This document shows, in pieces, positions 30,481 to 38,925 of a stretch of DNA of 64,000 nucleotides. The translations under genes and the position numbers were made by a program. The notes beneath the pieces were generated by a model. The model was given only the letters and a program-made list of their open reading frames with translations, did not search any database and was not told the DNA's origin. Numbering within the stretch: position 1 is the first letter of the stretch; every line of letters starts with the position of its first letter. The DNA comes from Bacillus sp. OK048 (lineage in GTDB: Bacteria; Bacillota; Bacilli; Bacillales; Cytobacillaceae), in assembly GCF_900103525.1 (NCBI RefSeq), contig NZ_FNHN01000002.1, positions 310,001 through 374,000 of the forward strand. Direction: 5' to 3'.

Positions 30481-30739
30481 TCCTCCTTGCCAAAGTCAAT
30501 GGACAGGACATGCTATTTTGGTGTTTGGTTTCCAAACCCTAGGAAACAGTCTTCCTCATAGCTAACAGGGCAGCAGACTGGTGGACACATCCGCAGGTGT
30601 TTCTTTACCTTATCCACTAACGTAGTTCAACGTGCTATCTCCTTTTCAGGAAACTACACTCACTGTGGCTTGAAAGCACGAACCAGTCTCATACAAAATG
30701 ATTGGGATTCATTTTTGTATGATTTAGATCCACTGACTG
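30481..30739 (-). ncRNA. omega RNA (HEARO-type) upstream of iscB
   Basis: The roughly 290 bases before iscB hold no gene but are rich in pairing on the minus strand. Stems: ATACAAAA (30720-30713) with TTTTGTAT (30698-30691); AGACTGG (30689-30683) with CCAGTCT (30581-30575), enclosing the core. Inside, CGTGCT (30680-30675) pairs with AGCACG (30636-30631) and GTAGTT (30657-30652) pairs with AACTAC (30627-30622). These two stems interleave, so they form a pseudoknot, as expected for HEARO/omega RNA. Further hairpins lie at 30557-30542 and 30537-30526. Exact ends are not known; the guide should be at the 5' end, beyond about 30720. Confidence 0.85.
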
Positions 30740-30757
30740 TTTTGAGCTCCTGGATAA

Positions 30758-30777
30758 ACAGGTGTCTTGACATCTAT
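30758..30777. promoter_or_regulatory. probable NiaR operator
   Basis: ACAGGTGTCTTGACATCTAT is an imperfect inverted repeat (seven of nine positions pair) and resembles the NiaR boxes I recall from Bacillus nad genes. It covers the -35 of the nifS promoter. Because the nadB side begins on its other flank, it was probably the shared operator of both divergent units before iscB was inserted. Confidence 0.6.
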
Positions 30778-30796
30778 ATTTGCATAGATTTAAACT
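30767..30796 (+). promoter_or_regulatory. sigma-A promoter of nifS-niaR
   Basis: TTGACA (30767-30772) and TAAACT (30791-30796) with an 18-base spacer, about 65 bases before the nifS start. The -35 lies inside the NiaR-like operator, fitting repression when nicotinate is plentiful. Confidence 0.6.
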
Positions 30797-30861
30797 AAAT
30801 ACAAGATTTTTTTATTATAGAATTTATAATGTTCAAAAAATATGAATAGTGGAGAATACGA

Positions 30862-31992
30862 ATGATTTATTTTGATTTTGCGGCAACCACACCATTAGAT
30901 TCAGATGTAGCAGAGGTTTTCGTTCAAGCCTCAACAGAATTTTATGGGAACTCAAACTCTCTCCATGATATCGGCGGGCAGTCACAAGATTTACTAGAGA
31001 ATTGTCGTGAAGAACTGGCTAACCTTTTAGGTGTGAATAAAAAAGGATTGTACTTTACAAGCGGAGGTTCTGAAGGAAACTTTTTAGCCATTGAAGCACT
31101 TCTATCAGCCCTTAAAAAGCCTGGCAAGCACATTATTGCGGGAATGGCTGAGCACTCCTCCATCCATGGGGTCCTCAGCCGATTAGAAGGATACACTATT
31201 ACCTTTTTGCCTCTCAATTCTTCTGGTCTCATTGACATCGAAGAATTAGAGCATTCGCTCACTCCCGAAACCATTTTAGTAACGGTACAGCATGTTAATT
31301 CTGAAATTGGCACGATTCAGCCCGTTGAGAGGATAGCTCGGATTTGCCAAGAGAATGACATCCATTTCCACAGTGATTTTGTACAATCATTTGGAAAAAT
31401 AGATTTAAAAAAAGTGGCTCCGCTTGTAAGCAGCTTTTCTTTTTCGGGTCATAAAATTTACGGTCCAAAAGGAGTTGGTGGTGCCTATATTGATCCAGCG
31501 ATTTCTTGGCGTCCATTTTTCCCAGGGGGTTCGCATGAAAGAGGATTCAGACCAGGAACTGTAAATGTTCCTGCTATTGCGGCGATGACGGCAGCTGCTC
31601 AAAAGATCCATACGCAACTATTTGATAGTAAGGATAAATTCATTGCGCTGCGTGCTGCCTTAATGGAGACACTTGAACCTATTAAGGAATTAGTCCATAT
31701 CCATCAAGCTGATCAATCCTCACAGTTACCTTCGATCATCGGCTTAGGGATTTCAGGGATTGAGGGGCAATGGATGATGTTGGAATGCAACCGGTATGGG
31801 TTTGCGATTTCAACCGGAAGTGCTTGTCAAATTGGCATGCAAACTCCAGCAAAAGTAACAGAAGCTTTAGGCTTGAGCCTACAAGTGGCGAAAGAATTTA
31901 TCCGCATTTCTTTTGGTAAGTCCACTAAGATGGAAGATGTTGTAAAACTCGGCGAAACGATTGTAGATATCGTAAAAAGATTTAAGAACTAG
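30862..31992 (+). CDS. nifS: cysteine desulfurase of the NAD locus (NifS/NadS)
   Basis: PLP enzyme that takes sulfur from cysteine; the copy next to nad genes is thought to serve the NadA iron-sulfur cluster. The 376-aa protein shows YFDFAATTPLD at the start, the PLP lysine K198 in SGHKIYGPKG and the catalytic loop Cys322 in STGSACQIG. GGAG lies eight bases before the ATG. It is divergent from nadBCA (and now from iscB) and is followed by niaR. Confidence 0.93.
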   Translation: MIYFDFAATTPLDSDVAEVFVQASTEFYGNSNSLHDIGGQSQDLLENCREELANLLGVNKKGLYFTSGGSEGNFLAIEALLSALKKPGKHIIAGMAEHSSIHGVLSRLEGYTITFLPLNSSGLIDIEELEHSLTPETILVTVQHVNSEIGTIQPVERIARICQENDIHFHSDFVQSFGKIDLKKVAPLVSSFSFSGHKIYGPKGVGGAYIDPAISWRPFFPGGSHERGFRPGTVNVPAIAAMTAAAQKIHTQLFDSKDKFIALRAALMETLEPIKELVHIHQADQSSQLPSIIGLGISGIEGQWMMLECNRYGFAISTGSACQIGMQTPAKVTEALGLSLQVAKEFIRISFGKSTKMEDVVKLGETIVDIVKRFKN

Positions 31993-32027
31993 AAACTATG
32001 TTAAAATAGAAAGTTGAGGTGAAAATT

Positions 32028-32567
32028 ATGGCTGAACAAAAAAAGATCTTAGGAGATGAACGGAGAGCTCACATTCTTGAGTTGCTAAAAGACAGCCCTA
32101 TACCGCTTACTGGCAGCGAGTTAGCAGCACGAACGAATGTAAGCAGGCAAGTGATTGTTGGAGATATTACACTCCTTAAAGCAAAAGACGAACCCATCAT
32201 CGCAACAAGTCAGGGCTATTTGTATTTTAAGCAAAACACTGGTACTCATTCTTTTGAACGAACCATCGCCTGCAGACACTTACCGGAAGATACATTAAAA
32301 GAGCTAAATTTACTCGTGGATCATGGGGTTTTGGTAAAGGATGTTAAAATCGAACATGCGGTTTACGGTGATTTAACTGCCTCGATCATGGTATCAAATC
32401 GCCAAGAGGTCAAGCAATTTATGGATAATATTCAAACGACGCAGGCCTCGTTATTATCAGAATTAACCGGCGGCATCCATCTTCATACAATCGCGGCATC
32501 TAGTGTACAAACCCTCGACAAAGCCGAAGCGGCATTAAAAGAGGCTGGTTTTTTAATTGAATACTAA
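32028..32567 (+). CDS. niaR: NiaR, nicotinate-responsive transcriptional repressor
   Basis: Repressor of NAD synthesis genes that responds to nicotinic acid. The 179-aa protein has an N-terminal HTH_11 domain (about 8-60, LTGSELAARTNVSRQVIVGDI) and a C-terminal 3H domain with conserved histidines (RTIACRH, KIEHAVYGDLTA, GGIHLHTI), which gives the family its metal/ligand site. The ATG at 32028 follows GAGGTG and is preferred to the GTG at 32019. It is the second gene of nifS-niaR, beside the operator it should bind. Confidence 0.92.
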   Translation: MAEQKKILGDERRAHILELLKDSPIPLTGSELAARTNVSRQVIVGDITLLKAKDEPIIATSQGYLYFKQNTGTHSFERTIACRHLPEDTLKELNLLVDHGVLVKDVKIEHAVYGDLTASIMVSNRQEVKQFMDNIQTTQASLLSELTGGIHLHTIAASSVQTLDKAEAALKEAGFLIEY

Positions 32568-32573
32568 ACATTA

Positions 32574-32604
32574 GGTAGCCAATCCTGGTATTGGCTACCT
32601 TTGT
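32574..32604 (+). terminator. nifS-niaR terminator
   Basis: GGTAGCCAAT (32574-32583) pairs perfectly with ATTGGCTACC (32590-32599), followed by TTTGT. It lies seven bases after the niaR stop. Confidence 0.85.
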
Positions 32605-32624
32605 ATATGACACTTACTAAATGC

Positions 32625-32656
32625 AAAAAAGTACCGAGCCTCTGCCCGATACTTTT
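32625..32656 (-). terminator. pheA terminator
   Basis: A 13-bp stem with two G-U pairs (AAAAGTATCGGGC with GCTCGGTACTTTT) and loop AGAG. On the minus strand it ends in T6, and it overlaps the end of pheA. Confidence 0.85.
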
Positions 32657-33503
32657 ACTCAACCATTTTAGATGGATAGCTTCCCAATAACTTTACACCG
32701 CAGCCAAGTGCTTCCAGCTCGGCTATTGCACCTGGAATCAAAACTTCATCCAGTTTCATTTCCAAATCAATAATGAAGAAGTAATTGCCAATCCCCGTTT
32801 TCATTGGTCTTGATTCAATTTTAGAAAGATTAATCTTTCGCCAAGCAAACGCAGAAAGAACCATGTGCAGCGTTCCAGCTTTGTCAGTAGGAAGAGTGAC
32901 CATCAAAGTTGTTTTATAATGAGAGGAACCGCTCAATTCTTCAAAATCCAAAACTTGTTCTGATAGAACAAAAAAGCGGGTATGGTTATGGTCGAAATCA
33001 TGAATGTCACGCTGAACAATCGACAATTCATATTCCTCGGCTGCCAATTCATTCGCGATGGCGGCAACACGCAATTCCGGATGGTCTGTCACCATCTTTG
33101 CTGCTGCAGCTGTTGAGCTGACACTTTCATAAGGTATTCCATGGAATTGAGTATGTAAAAATTTATGGCATTGTGCAATCGCATGCGAGTGACTATACAC
33201 CTTATGCACATCCTGCCAATTTTCCAGATTATCCGGGTGAACCATCAAATGCTGCTTAATAGGAATCGTAATTTCCCCGACAATCGGCAATTGGACCACA
33301 TGTGTTAAGTAATCTAATGTAATATTAACCGTACCTTCAAGGGTATTTTCAACTGGAACAACCGCTAGATCTACCTTTTCGCTAACAACGGCATCCATCG
33401 ATTCAGGAATGGTCCGAAATGGTTCAAGCTCGAATCCAGGAAAAACCTTTTTCACAGCTAATTCAGTGAATGTTGCCTTTGGTCCTAAAAAACCAACTTT
33501 CAT
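32655..33503 (-). CDS. pheA: prephenate dehydratase
   Basis: Decarboxylates and dehydrates prephenate to phenylpyruvate for phenylalanine synthesis. The 282-aa protein has MKVGFLGPKATFTE at the start, VPVENTLEGTV, the catalytic TRF motif (NHTRFFVLS) and a C-terminal ACT domain (about 195-280) with SKIESRPMK for phenylalanine feedback. The ATG at 33503 gives the usual N-terminus, with GGGAG upstream. It follows pheB. Confidence 0.96.
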   Translation of the reverse strand: MKVGFLGPKATFTELAVKKVFPGFELEPFRTIPESMDAVVSEKVDLAVVPVENTLEGTVNITLDYLTHVVQLPIVGEITIPIKQHLMVHPDNLENWQDVHKVYSHSHAIAQCHKFLHTQFHGIPYESVSSTAAAAKMVTDHPELRVAAIANELAAEEYELSIVQRDIHDFDHNHTRFFVLSEQVLDFEELSGSSHYKTTLMVTLPTDKAGTLHMVLSAFAWRKINLSKIESRPMKTGIGNYFFIIDLEMKLDEVLIPGAIAELEALGCGVKLLGSYPSKMVE

Positions 33504-33551
33504 GTTTTCACACACTCCCATACAAAAATCTCTGTCTGTTGTTAAAAATTA

Positions 33552-34007
33552 CTATGCGCCTGTCCCAAGCACTTCCACTTTTTCTACAAATTCAAGCTTT
33601 CGTAATTCTGACAGTAGCTCATCTATATCGGTGGAAATTTCTGTTGTATTCAGTGAAAGTGTAACATTTGCCCTTCCTTGCAGTGGAATGGTTTGATGGA
33701 TCGTCAATACATTGCACCCAGAAGAAGCAACTACACCAAGCAGCTTTGATAATGTACCGGAACGGTCCTCAAGATGAAAAAAGAGCGTTACTAGTCGTTC
33801 CTTTACAATCGTGGAAAATGGAAAAACCGTATCCCTATATTTATAATAAGCACTTCTGCTTAAATCCACTTGTTGAACAGCATCCCAAATAGACTCTGCC
33901 TTTCCTCTTTCCAGCATTTCTTTGACATCTAATGTTTTCTTCATAGCCTCAGGCAAGACATCTTCTCGAATTAAGTAAAATTTTTTATCAAATTTTTCAT
34001 TTTTCAT
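33552..34007 (-). CDS. pheB: ACT domain protein PheB (UPF0735)
   Basis: A 151-aa protein with the UPF0735/PheB layout: an N-terminal helical part ([21 protein letters not shown]) and a C-terminal ACT domain (about 72-147, [33 protein letters not shown]). ACT domains bind amino acids, and the fixed obg-pheB-pheA neighbourhood suggests a regulatory role in phenylalanine synthesis, but the exact function is not established. It ends 48 bases before pheA. Confidence 0.93.
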   Translation of the reverse strand: MKNEKFDKKFYLIREDVLPEAMKKTLDVKEMLERGKAESIWDAVQQVDLSRSAYYKYRDTVFPFSTIVKERLVTLFFHLEDRSGTLSKLLGVVASSGCNVLTIHQTIPLQGRANVTLSLNTTEISTDIDELLSELRKLEFVEKVEVLGTGA

Positions 34008-34028
34008 TTCTCATCCCCACCTGACACG

Positions 34029-34142
34029 AAAAGCGTAAGCGCCTTGTCCAGGGGCAACAGGCATAAGGCGAGCCGGCGAGAAGGTTGATTTTACCTTCTT
34101 GACGGATTGACTTAGACCTGAGAGCCCCTAGGCGCTGAAGCT
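34029..34142. repeat. structured intergenic repeat of the Bacillaceae type
   Basis: A 114-base non-coding unit between obg and pheB. Its ends pair (AAGCGCC near 34038 with GGCGCTGAAGC near 34131), GGGGC pairs with GCCCC inside, and the centre is a GAAGGT/ACCTTC hairpin at 34080-34098. GC content is higher than its surroundings. I recall close copies in intergenic spaces of many Bacillaceae, so it is probably a dispersed MITE-like or RNA-structured repeat. Confidence 0.65.
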
Positions 34143-34181
34143 AAACAATTCTCAAAGTCAAATTCATTTACTTATCTAAAC

Positions 34182-34230
34182 AAAAAGCTTAGCGCCATTC
34201 TTGAGAAATCATCATGGCGCCTTCAGCTAG
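34182..34230 (-). terminator. obg terminator
   Basis: Minus-strand stem GCGCCAT with ATGGCGC, extended by AGCT/AGCT, then TAAGCTTTTTG. It begins nine bases after the obg stop. Confidence 0.75.
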
Positions 34231-34238
34231 AATTTCTA

Positions 34239-35531
34239 CTACTCAACAAATTCAAATTCAAATTCTAATAATTTAACCGTATCCCCATCTTTTGCACCTT
34301 TTTTCCTCAAAGCCTCGTCAACACCGAGACCACGAAGCTGCCTTGAAAAACGTCTAATCGATTCATCTGTTTGGAAATTAGTCATCTTAAACAGCTTTTC
34401 AATCTTTTCCCCTGACACAACAAATGCGCCATCTGGCTCTCTCGTAATATAGAAGGCCTCTGGATCCGCCTCATGCTTGTAAAGAACGCGATTAATACCT
34501 GTTTCGTCTTCTTCTTCATGATCAAGCGGAAATTCAGGAGTCTGCTCGATTTTGTCGGCAATCGAAAATAATAGCTCTCTCAAGCCTTTTCTTGATAAAG
34601 CTGAAATTGGAAAAATCGGAAAATCTTCTTCGAGGCGTTCTTTAAATTTTTGCAAATTTTCTTCTGCTTCCGGCATGTCCATTTTATTGGCAACAATAAT
34701 TTGTGGACGCTCCGTTAAGCGCAGATTATACTCTTCTAGCTCTTTATTAATGGTCAGAAAATCATCATAAGGATCGCGGCCTTCCATCGCAGCCATATCA
34801 ATGACATGAACGATCACTCTTGTCCGTTCAATATGTCGTAAGAATTGATGTCCTAGCCCTACACCTTCACTAGCGCCCTCGATCAATCCTGGAAGGTCTG
34901 CCATTACGAAGCTTCTGTTATCCTCTGTTTCAACCATTCCAAGGTTTGGAACAATGGTTGTGAAATGATACTCGGCAATTTTAGGTTTTGCTGAAGAAAC
35001 AACTGATAATAGTGTGGATTTGCCTACACTCGGGAAGCCGACTAAGCCAACGTCTGCAAGCAACTTTAATTCAAGGATGACGTCGCGCTCCAGCCCTGGT
35101 TCACCATTTTCAGCAAGCTCTGGCGCAGGGTTTGAAGGGGTCGCAAAACGCGAATTTCCCCGTCCTCCACGTCCGCCTTTCGCAATGACAGCACGTTGTC
35201 CATGCTCAACAAGGTCAGCAATAACTTCTTTTGTTTCTGCATCCATAACTACGGTGCCTGGTGGTACTTTAACAATCATATCTTTAGCGTTTTTGCCGTG
35301 TTGATTTTTGGACATGCCATGCTCACCACGAGGCGCTTTCCAATGGCGTTGATAACGGAAATCCATTAACGTACGTAAGCCCTCATTTACTTCAAATACA
35401 ACATCGGCACCTTTACCGCCGTCTCCGCCAGCAGGTCCGCCCATCGGAACATATTTTTCACGGCGAAACGCGACCATTCCATTGCCGCCGTCGCCACCTT
35501 TTACATAAATCTTCGTTTGATCGACAAACAT
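34239..35531 (-). CDS. obg: Obg/CgtA GTPase
   Basis: Essential GTPase that acts in 50S ribosome assembly and stress signalling; in Bacillus it is also required for sporulation onset. The 430-aa protein has the glycine-rich Obg fold (1-158), the G domain with [17 protein letters not shown] and NKMD, and the C-terminal OCT domain (about 350-428). The ATG at 35531 follows AGGAGG. It is encoded 42 bases after spo0B as in B. subtilis. Confidence 0.97.
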   Translation of the reverse strand: MFVDQTKIYVKGGDGGNGMVAFRREKYVPMGGPAGGDGGKGADVVFEVNEGLRTLMDFRYQRHWKAPRGEHGMSKNQHGKNAKDMIVKVPPGTVVMDAETKEVIADLVEHGQRAVIAKGGRGGRGNSRFATPSNPAPELAENGEPGLERDVILELKLLADVGLVGFPSVGKSTLLSVVSSAKPKIAEYHFTTIVPNLGMVETEDNRSFVMADLPGLIEGASEGVGLGHQFLRHIERTRVIVHVIDMAAMEGRDPYDDFLTINKELEEYNLRLTERPQIIVANKMDMPEAEENLQKFKERLEEDFPIFPISALSRKGLRELLFSIADKIEQTPEFPLDHEEEDETGINRVLYKHEADPEAFYITREPDGAFVVSGEKIEKLFKMTNFQTDESIRRFSRQLRGLGVDEALRKKGAKDGDTVKLLEFEFEFVE

Positions 35532-35573
35532 GTGAATCCTCCTGATATAACTGATAACGAACGAAAACTAGCC

Positions 35574-36104
35574 TTATACCACTGGCATAAAAACTTCTAG
35601 CCCTAGTTCGCTTTCTGAGAATTCCTTTACGATGACATCTATTTCAGATACAACGAGGAATTGTTCAATCAGTTCTTTTTTTATTATTATTCCGCTAAAA
35701 TCAAAAAAGAAACAAACTCCATCTGATTGCGGTTGAATTGTTATTGATAAATGATTTTCTTGAAAGGCCTCAATTGCCTGATCTAAGCAAACAAACAAGG
35801 ATTTTGTCCAATCAGACAGTTTTTTATCATTTATTTTCACTGCTTCTACATCGGTAAATACCTCATATTCAAGCTGAAATAAATGTTTCTCCCAATTTGA
35901 TTTTAAAAGCAAGGAGGCAAATAGTGGAAATTGAAAATTAGTAAGCTTCGATTCATGCTGTACTTCAATAACAATTTCATTTATATATGCTTTTGCCCGG
36001 TCAATTCTATTTAAATCCAAGTTTCCTTTGATTAACTGCAGCCTGTTCAGCCAATCATGCCGCGAATGCCGCAGTACTTCAACGATATCCCATTCTTTCT
36101 CCAT
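35574..36104 (-). CDS. spo0B: Spo0B sporulation phosphotransferase
   Basis: Carries phosphate from Spo0F to Spo0A in the phosphorelay. The 176-aa protein shows the Spo0B helical hairpin LRHSRHDWLNRLQLIKGNL, in which H16 corresponds to the phosphorylated His of B. subtilis Spo0B, then a degenerate kinase-like C-terminal domain. The ATG at 36104 has AGGAG eight bases before it, preferred over the GTG three codons upstream. It forms an operon with obg. Confidence 0.92.
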   Translation of the reverse strand: MEKEWDIVEVLRHSRHDWLNRLQLIKGNLDLNRIDRAKAYINEIVIEVQHESKLTNFQFPLFASLLLKSNWEKHLFQLEYEVFTDVEAVKINDKKLSDWTKSLFVCLDQAIEAFQENHLSITIQPQSDGVCFFFDFSGIIIKKELIEQFLVVSEIDVIVKEFSESELGLEVFMPVV

Positions 36105-36270
36105 AACCCGCACTCCTAGCTTAAATGTCGAAAAAACTATTTTCTGTTAGTATATCAAAAAAGTTCCCTTGAGTAAGCAATTTTAGCGAATGTTTTCCAA
36201 TTGAGGTATTATGAAGCATGTTCCGGGAGGTCAAATCTGAGTTTTAATTGGATATTTTTTCCTTATAGAT

Positions 36271-36308
36271 TAAAAAAGAAAACCCTAACCATTCAGGTTA
36301 GAGTTTTC
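36271..36308 (-). terminator. rplU-prp-rpmA terminator
   Basis: AAAACTCTAACC pairs with GGTTAGGGTTTT (one mismatch) around TGAAT, followed by CTTTTTT on the minus strand. Confidence 0.85.
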
Positions 36309-36317
36309 ACTGAAAGC

Positions 36318-36623
<306 letters not shown>

Positions 36624-36953
36624 CTACTTTTTGAAGGTTATTTTTATGTGCTTGTCGTACTCTTCTTCAATTGTTTGTAATGATATAATCATACTTTCTA
36701 TAAGAAGTTGTACTTTCTCATTAATGTCTTCCGGAAGATTATCCGGAACAACACAGCGGAGAAAGCCGTCTCCCTGCTCAATCTCTGGCGTGACACCTGT
36801 TAAGGCGTGCACAGCATTGATTGCGCCAACGGATACTGCGGACGCGCCTGCACAGACAATATCCTTGCCCCGATTAGCGAAGAATGCATGACCACTTATT
36901 ACAAATGATTGAATCGATTCGGATTCAGTACGATTAATCGTAATATTAATCAT
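36624..36953 (-). CDS. prp: ribosomal-processing cysteine protease Prp (YsxB)
   Basis: Removes the N-terminal extension of L27. The 109-aa protein keeps the catalytic pair H22 (ISGHA) and C34 (DIVCAGAS). It is encoded between rplU and rpmA, with 12 bases to rpmA, the usual arrangement where L27 carries the cleavable LQLFAS-type leader. Confidence 0.95.
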   Translation of the reverse strand: MINITINRTESESIQSFVISGHAFFANRGKDIVCAGASAVSVGAINAVHALTGVTPEIEQGDGFLRCVVPDNLPEDINEKVQLLIESMIISLQTIEEEYDKHIKITFKK

Positions 36954-36968
36954 CTATTACCCAACACC

Positions 36969-37277
36969 TTACGCGTTGATCGCTTCGATCACAACTTTAG
37001 TGTATGGCTGACGATGACCTTGCTTTTTACGGTTGTTTTTCTTCGCTTTGTATTTGAAAACGATGATTTTCTTAGCGCGACCTTGTTTTTCAACTTTAGC
37101 TGTAACAGTAGCATCTGCCACTAATGGGCTGCCTACTTTTACATTTTCACCGCCAACGAATAATACCTTATCAAATGTAACTGTTTCGCCTGCTTCTGCG
37201 TTAAGCTTCTCGATGTAGATAGCTTGACCAGCTTCTACTTTGATTTGCTTACCACCTGTTTCGATAATTGCGTACAT
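36969..37277 (-). CDS. rplU: 50S ribosomal protein L21
   Basis: The 102-aa L21 has [17 protein letters not shown] at the start and [20 protein letters not shown] near the end. AAGGAGG precedes the ATG. It is the first gene of rplU-prp-rpmA and is preceded by the L21 leader that autoregulates the operon. Confidence 0.98.
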   Translation of the reverse strand: MYAIIETGGKQIKVEAGQAIYIEKLNAEAGETVTFDKVLFVGGENVKVGSPLVADATVTAKVEKQGRAKKIIVFKYKAKKNNRKKQGHRQPYTKVVIEAINA

Positions 37278-37387
37278 AACTGCACCTCCTTATAAACTCA
37301 GACTCGCCATATGCAGGTGCTTCTGCTAACGCAAAAGACTTAATACCTGTGATGTGCGGTTGTAGCACGGGTGCTACAAACATAACA
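37278..37387 (-). promoter_or_regulatory. ribosomal protein L21 leader RNA
   Basis: The 110-base 5' leader contains a GTAGCAC-CC-GTGCTAC hairpin (about 37355-37370), a larger AGGT...ACCT stem with a TTTTGCGTTAGCAGAAG apex, and then the ribosome site. This agrees with the Rfam L21_leader, which in Firmicutes is thought to bind L21 and repress its operon. Confidence 0.8.
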
Positions 37388-37393
37388 TTAAAG

Positions 37394-37423
37394 ATTTTAT
37401 CATGTTGTAGGCATTAGTGTCAA
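37394..37423 (-). promoter_or_regulatory. sigma-A promoter of rplU-prp-rpmA
   Basis: A perfect TTGACA (37423-37418), 18 bases, then TAAAAT (37399-37394) with an extended TG at -14/-15. The -35 overlaps the rng stop codon. Confidence 0.8.
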
Positions 37424-38880
37424 TAGGGGTCTTCTGCTTTTCCCGCTATCTCTGCAAGATTTCCAAATTGTTTTAAAACATAGTGGTGATGGTGGGATGG
37501 CTGGATTGAAAAGTATACTTTCATAAGTATCCATTCTTCTAGCATTTCTAAATGAGGCAGTATTGCCTCTTTTACTTCTTTTGTTGTTTCAATTAATACC
37601 GCTTCTGCATCTGAATTCCGATGTTCAAGCAATTCACGTTCTAACCGAAAAGCAATGGTCTCTGCACTTAAAACCCTGCCAGTCCCGTCACAAACTGGAC
37701 ATTTCATCTGAAGAGCTTCTGACAGCGATACCTTTGTTTTCTTCCTTGTCAGCTGCAGAATTCCCAATGAAGTAAAGCCCATGATTTTTGTTACCGTTTT
37801 ATCATTTTGTAATTCGGCTTTTACCGTCTCCAAGATGGAAAGCCTGTCCTTTTCACTTTTCATATCAATAAAGTCGACGAGAACAATCCCCCCGATATCA
37901 CGAAGCTTAAGCTGGCGGGCAATTTCGATGGCAGCAAGCGTATTTGTTTTTACGACTGTATCCTGATAATCATGTTTACCCGAGAACTTGCCGGTATTAA
38001 CATCAATCACTGTTAAAGCTTCGGTTTCATCAAAAATCAGATAAGCACCTTTGTCGAGCCAGACGATACGTTTAAGAGCCTTGTCGATTTCATGTTCAAT
38101 TCTATGTACAGCGAAGACATTTTCTTTTCCATTATAATAGGTAATGTTTATATTGGGATATCTATCATCGAGGACTTTTTTAAGAGAAAGATCATCGATT
38201 ATCACTTCACCATCAGACATTTGAGCAATGGAATCAAAGACCATTTCCGTAAAGCTATCCTTTAGATAAACAATTCCCGGCTTTTTAAGCACAGCCGTTT
38301 TATCCTTCAATTCTACAGCCAAAAGGCGAAGTTTGTTGAGTTCGTTTTTTATTTCCTCTTCGGTCGCAGAAGTACTTGATGTTCGAAAAATAAGTCCTTC
38401 TTCTTCTGTTTTAAGTCGCATGCCTAAACGGCGGAGATTTTCCTTTTCATTTACAATCTTTTTAGAGACTGCCACATAACGACCTTGCGGCATATAAATA
38501 AGGTTCATTCCTGTAAGTTCAATAATCCCCGTTACTTTTGGCCCTTTAACACCTGTCGCGTCCTTTTCTACCTGTACCAATAATTTTTCACCCTGATTAA
38601 CGAAGGATGTTACACTTTTCTTCTCTTTATCGATACTCCGCTCTGGTGATAATATATACTTAGCCAGCAAATCACGATGTAAATAGGCGTTTTTTACCTC
38701 GCCAATATCGATAAAAGCTGCATTCATCCCCGGCAGAACCTTGGTTACGGTCCCATAATAAATATTACCGACCAGAGATTGCTGCTCTGGTCGGTCAATA
38801 ATAACTTTTTCTACTATATTATCCCTGACATAAGCAAATCGCTTTTCTCTTGATACTGCATTTATAATTAATTTATCCAA
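37420..38880 (-). CDS. rng: ribonuclease E/G family protein
   Basis: Endoribonuclease of the RNase G type, 486 aa. An N-terminal S1-like domain (about 35-120, GNIYYGTVTKVLPGMNAAFIDIG) is followed by the catalytic part with DVNTGKFSG and LVDFIDMKSEKDR bearing the metal-binding aspartates, and the zinc-link CPVCDGTGRV. The start is TTG at 38880 with GAGG upstream. B. subtilis 168 lacks this gene, but many other Bacillaceae have it here between spoIVFB and rplU. Confidence 0.94.
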   Translation of the reverse strand: MDKLIINAVSREKRFAYVRDNIVEKVIIDRPEQQSLVGNIYYGTVTKVLPGMNAAFIDIGEVKNAYLHRDLLAKYILSPERSIDKEKKSVTSFVNQGEKLLVQVEKDATGVKGPKVTGIIELTGMNLIYMPQGRYVAVSKKIVNEKENLRRLGMRLKTEEEGLIFRTSSTSATEEEIKNELNKLRLLAVELKDKTAVLKKPGIVYLKDSFTEMVFDSIAQMSDGEVIIDDLSLKKVLDDRYPNINITYYNGKENVFAVHRIEHEIDKALKRIVWLDKGAYLIFDETEALTVIDVNTGKFSGKHDYQDTVVKTNTLAAIEIARQLKLRDIGGIVLVDFIDMKSEKDRLSILETVKAELQNDKTVTKIMGFTSLGILQLTRKKTKVSLSEALQMKCPVCDGTGRVLSAETIAFRLERELLEHRNSDAEAVLIETTKEVKEAILPHLEMLEEWILMKVYFSIQPSHHHHYVLKQFGNLAEIAGKAEDPY

Positions 38881-38925
38881 TCGAACTTCCTCGCTTTATT
38901 TACTAATTGTCTATATTATAACCCT

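Noticed and set aside
28827-30565. TnpA (Y1 transposase) partner for IscB
   Set aside because: All frames near iscB were read for the HUH motif and the short transposase; the other open frames are antisense shadows of nadB and iscB.
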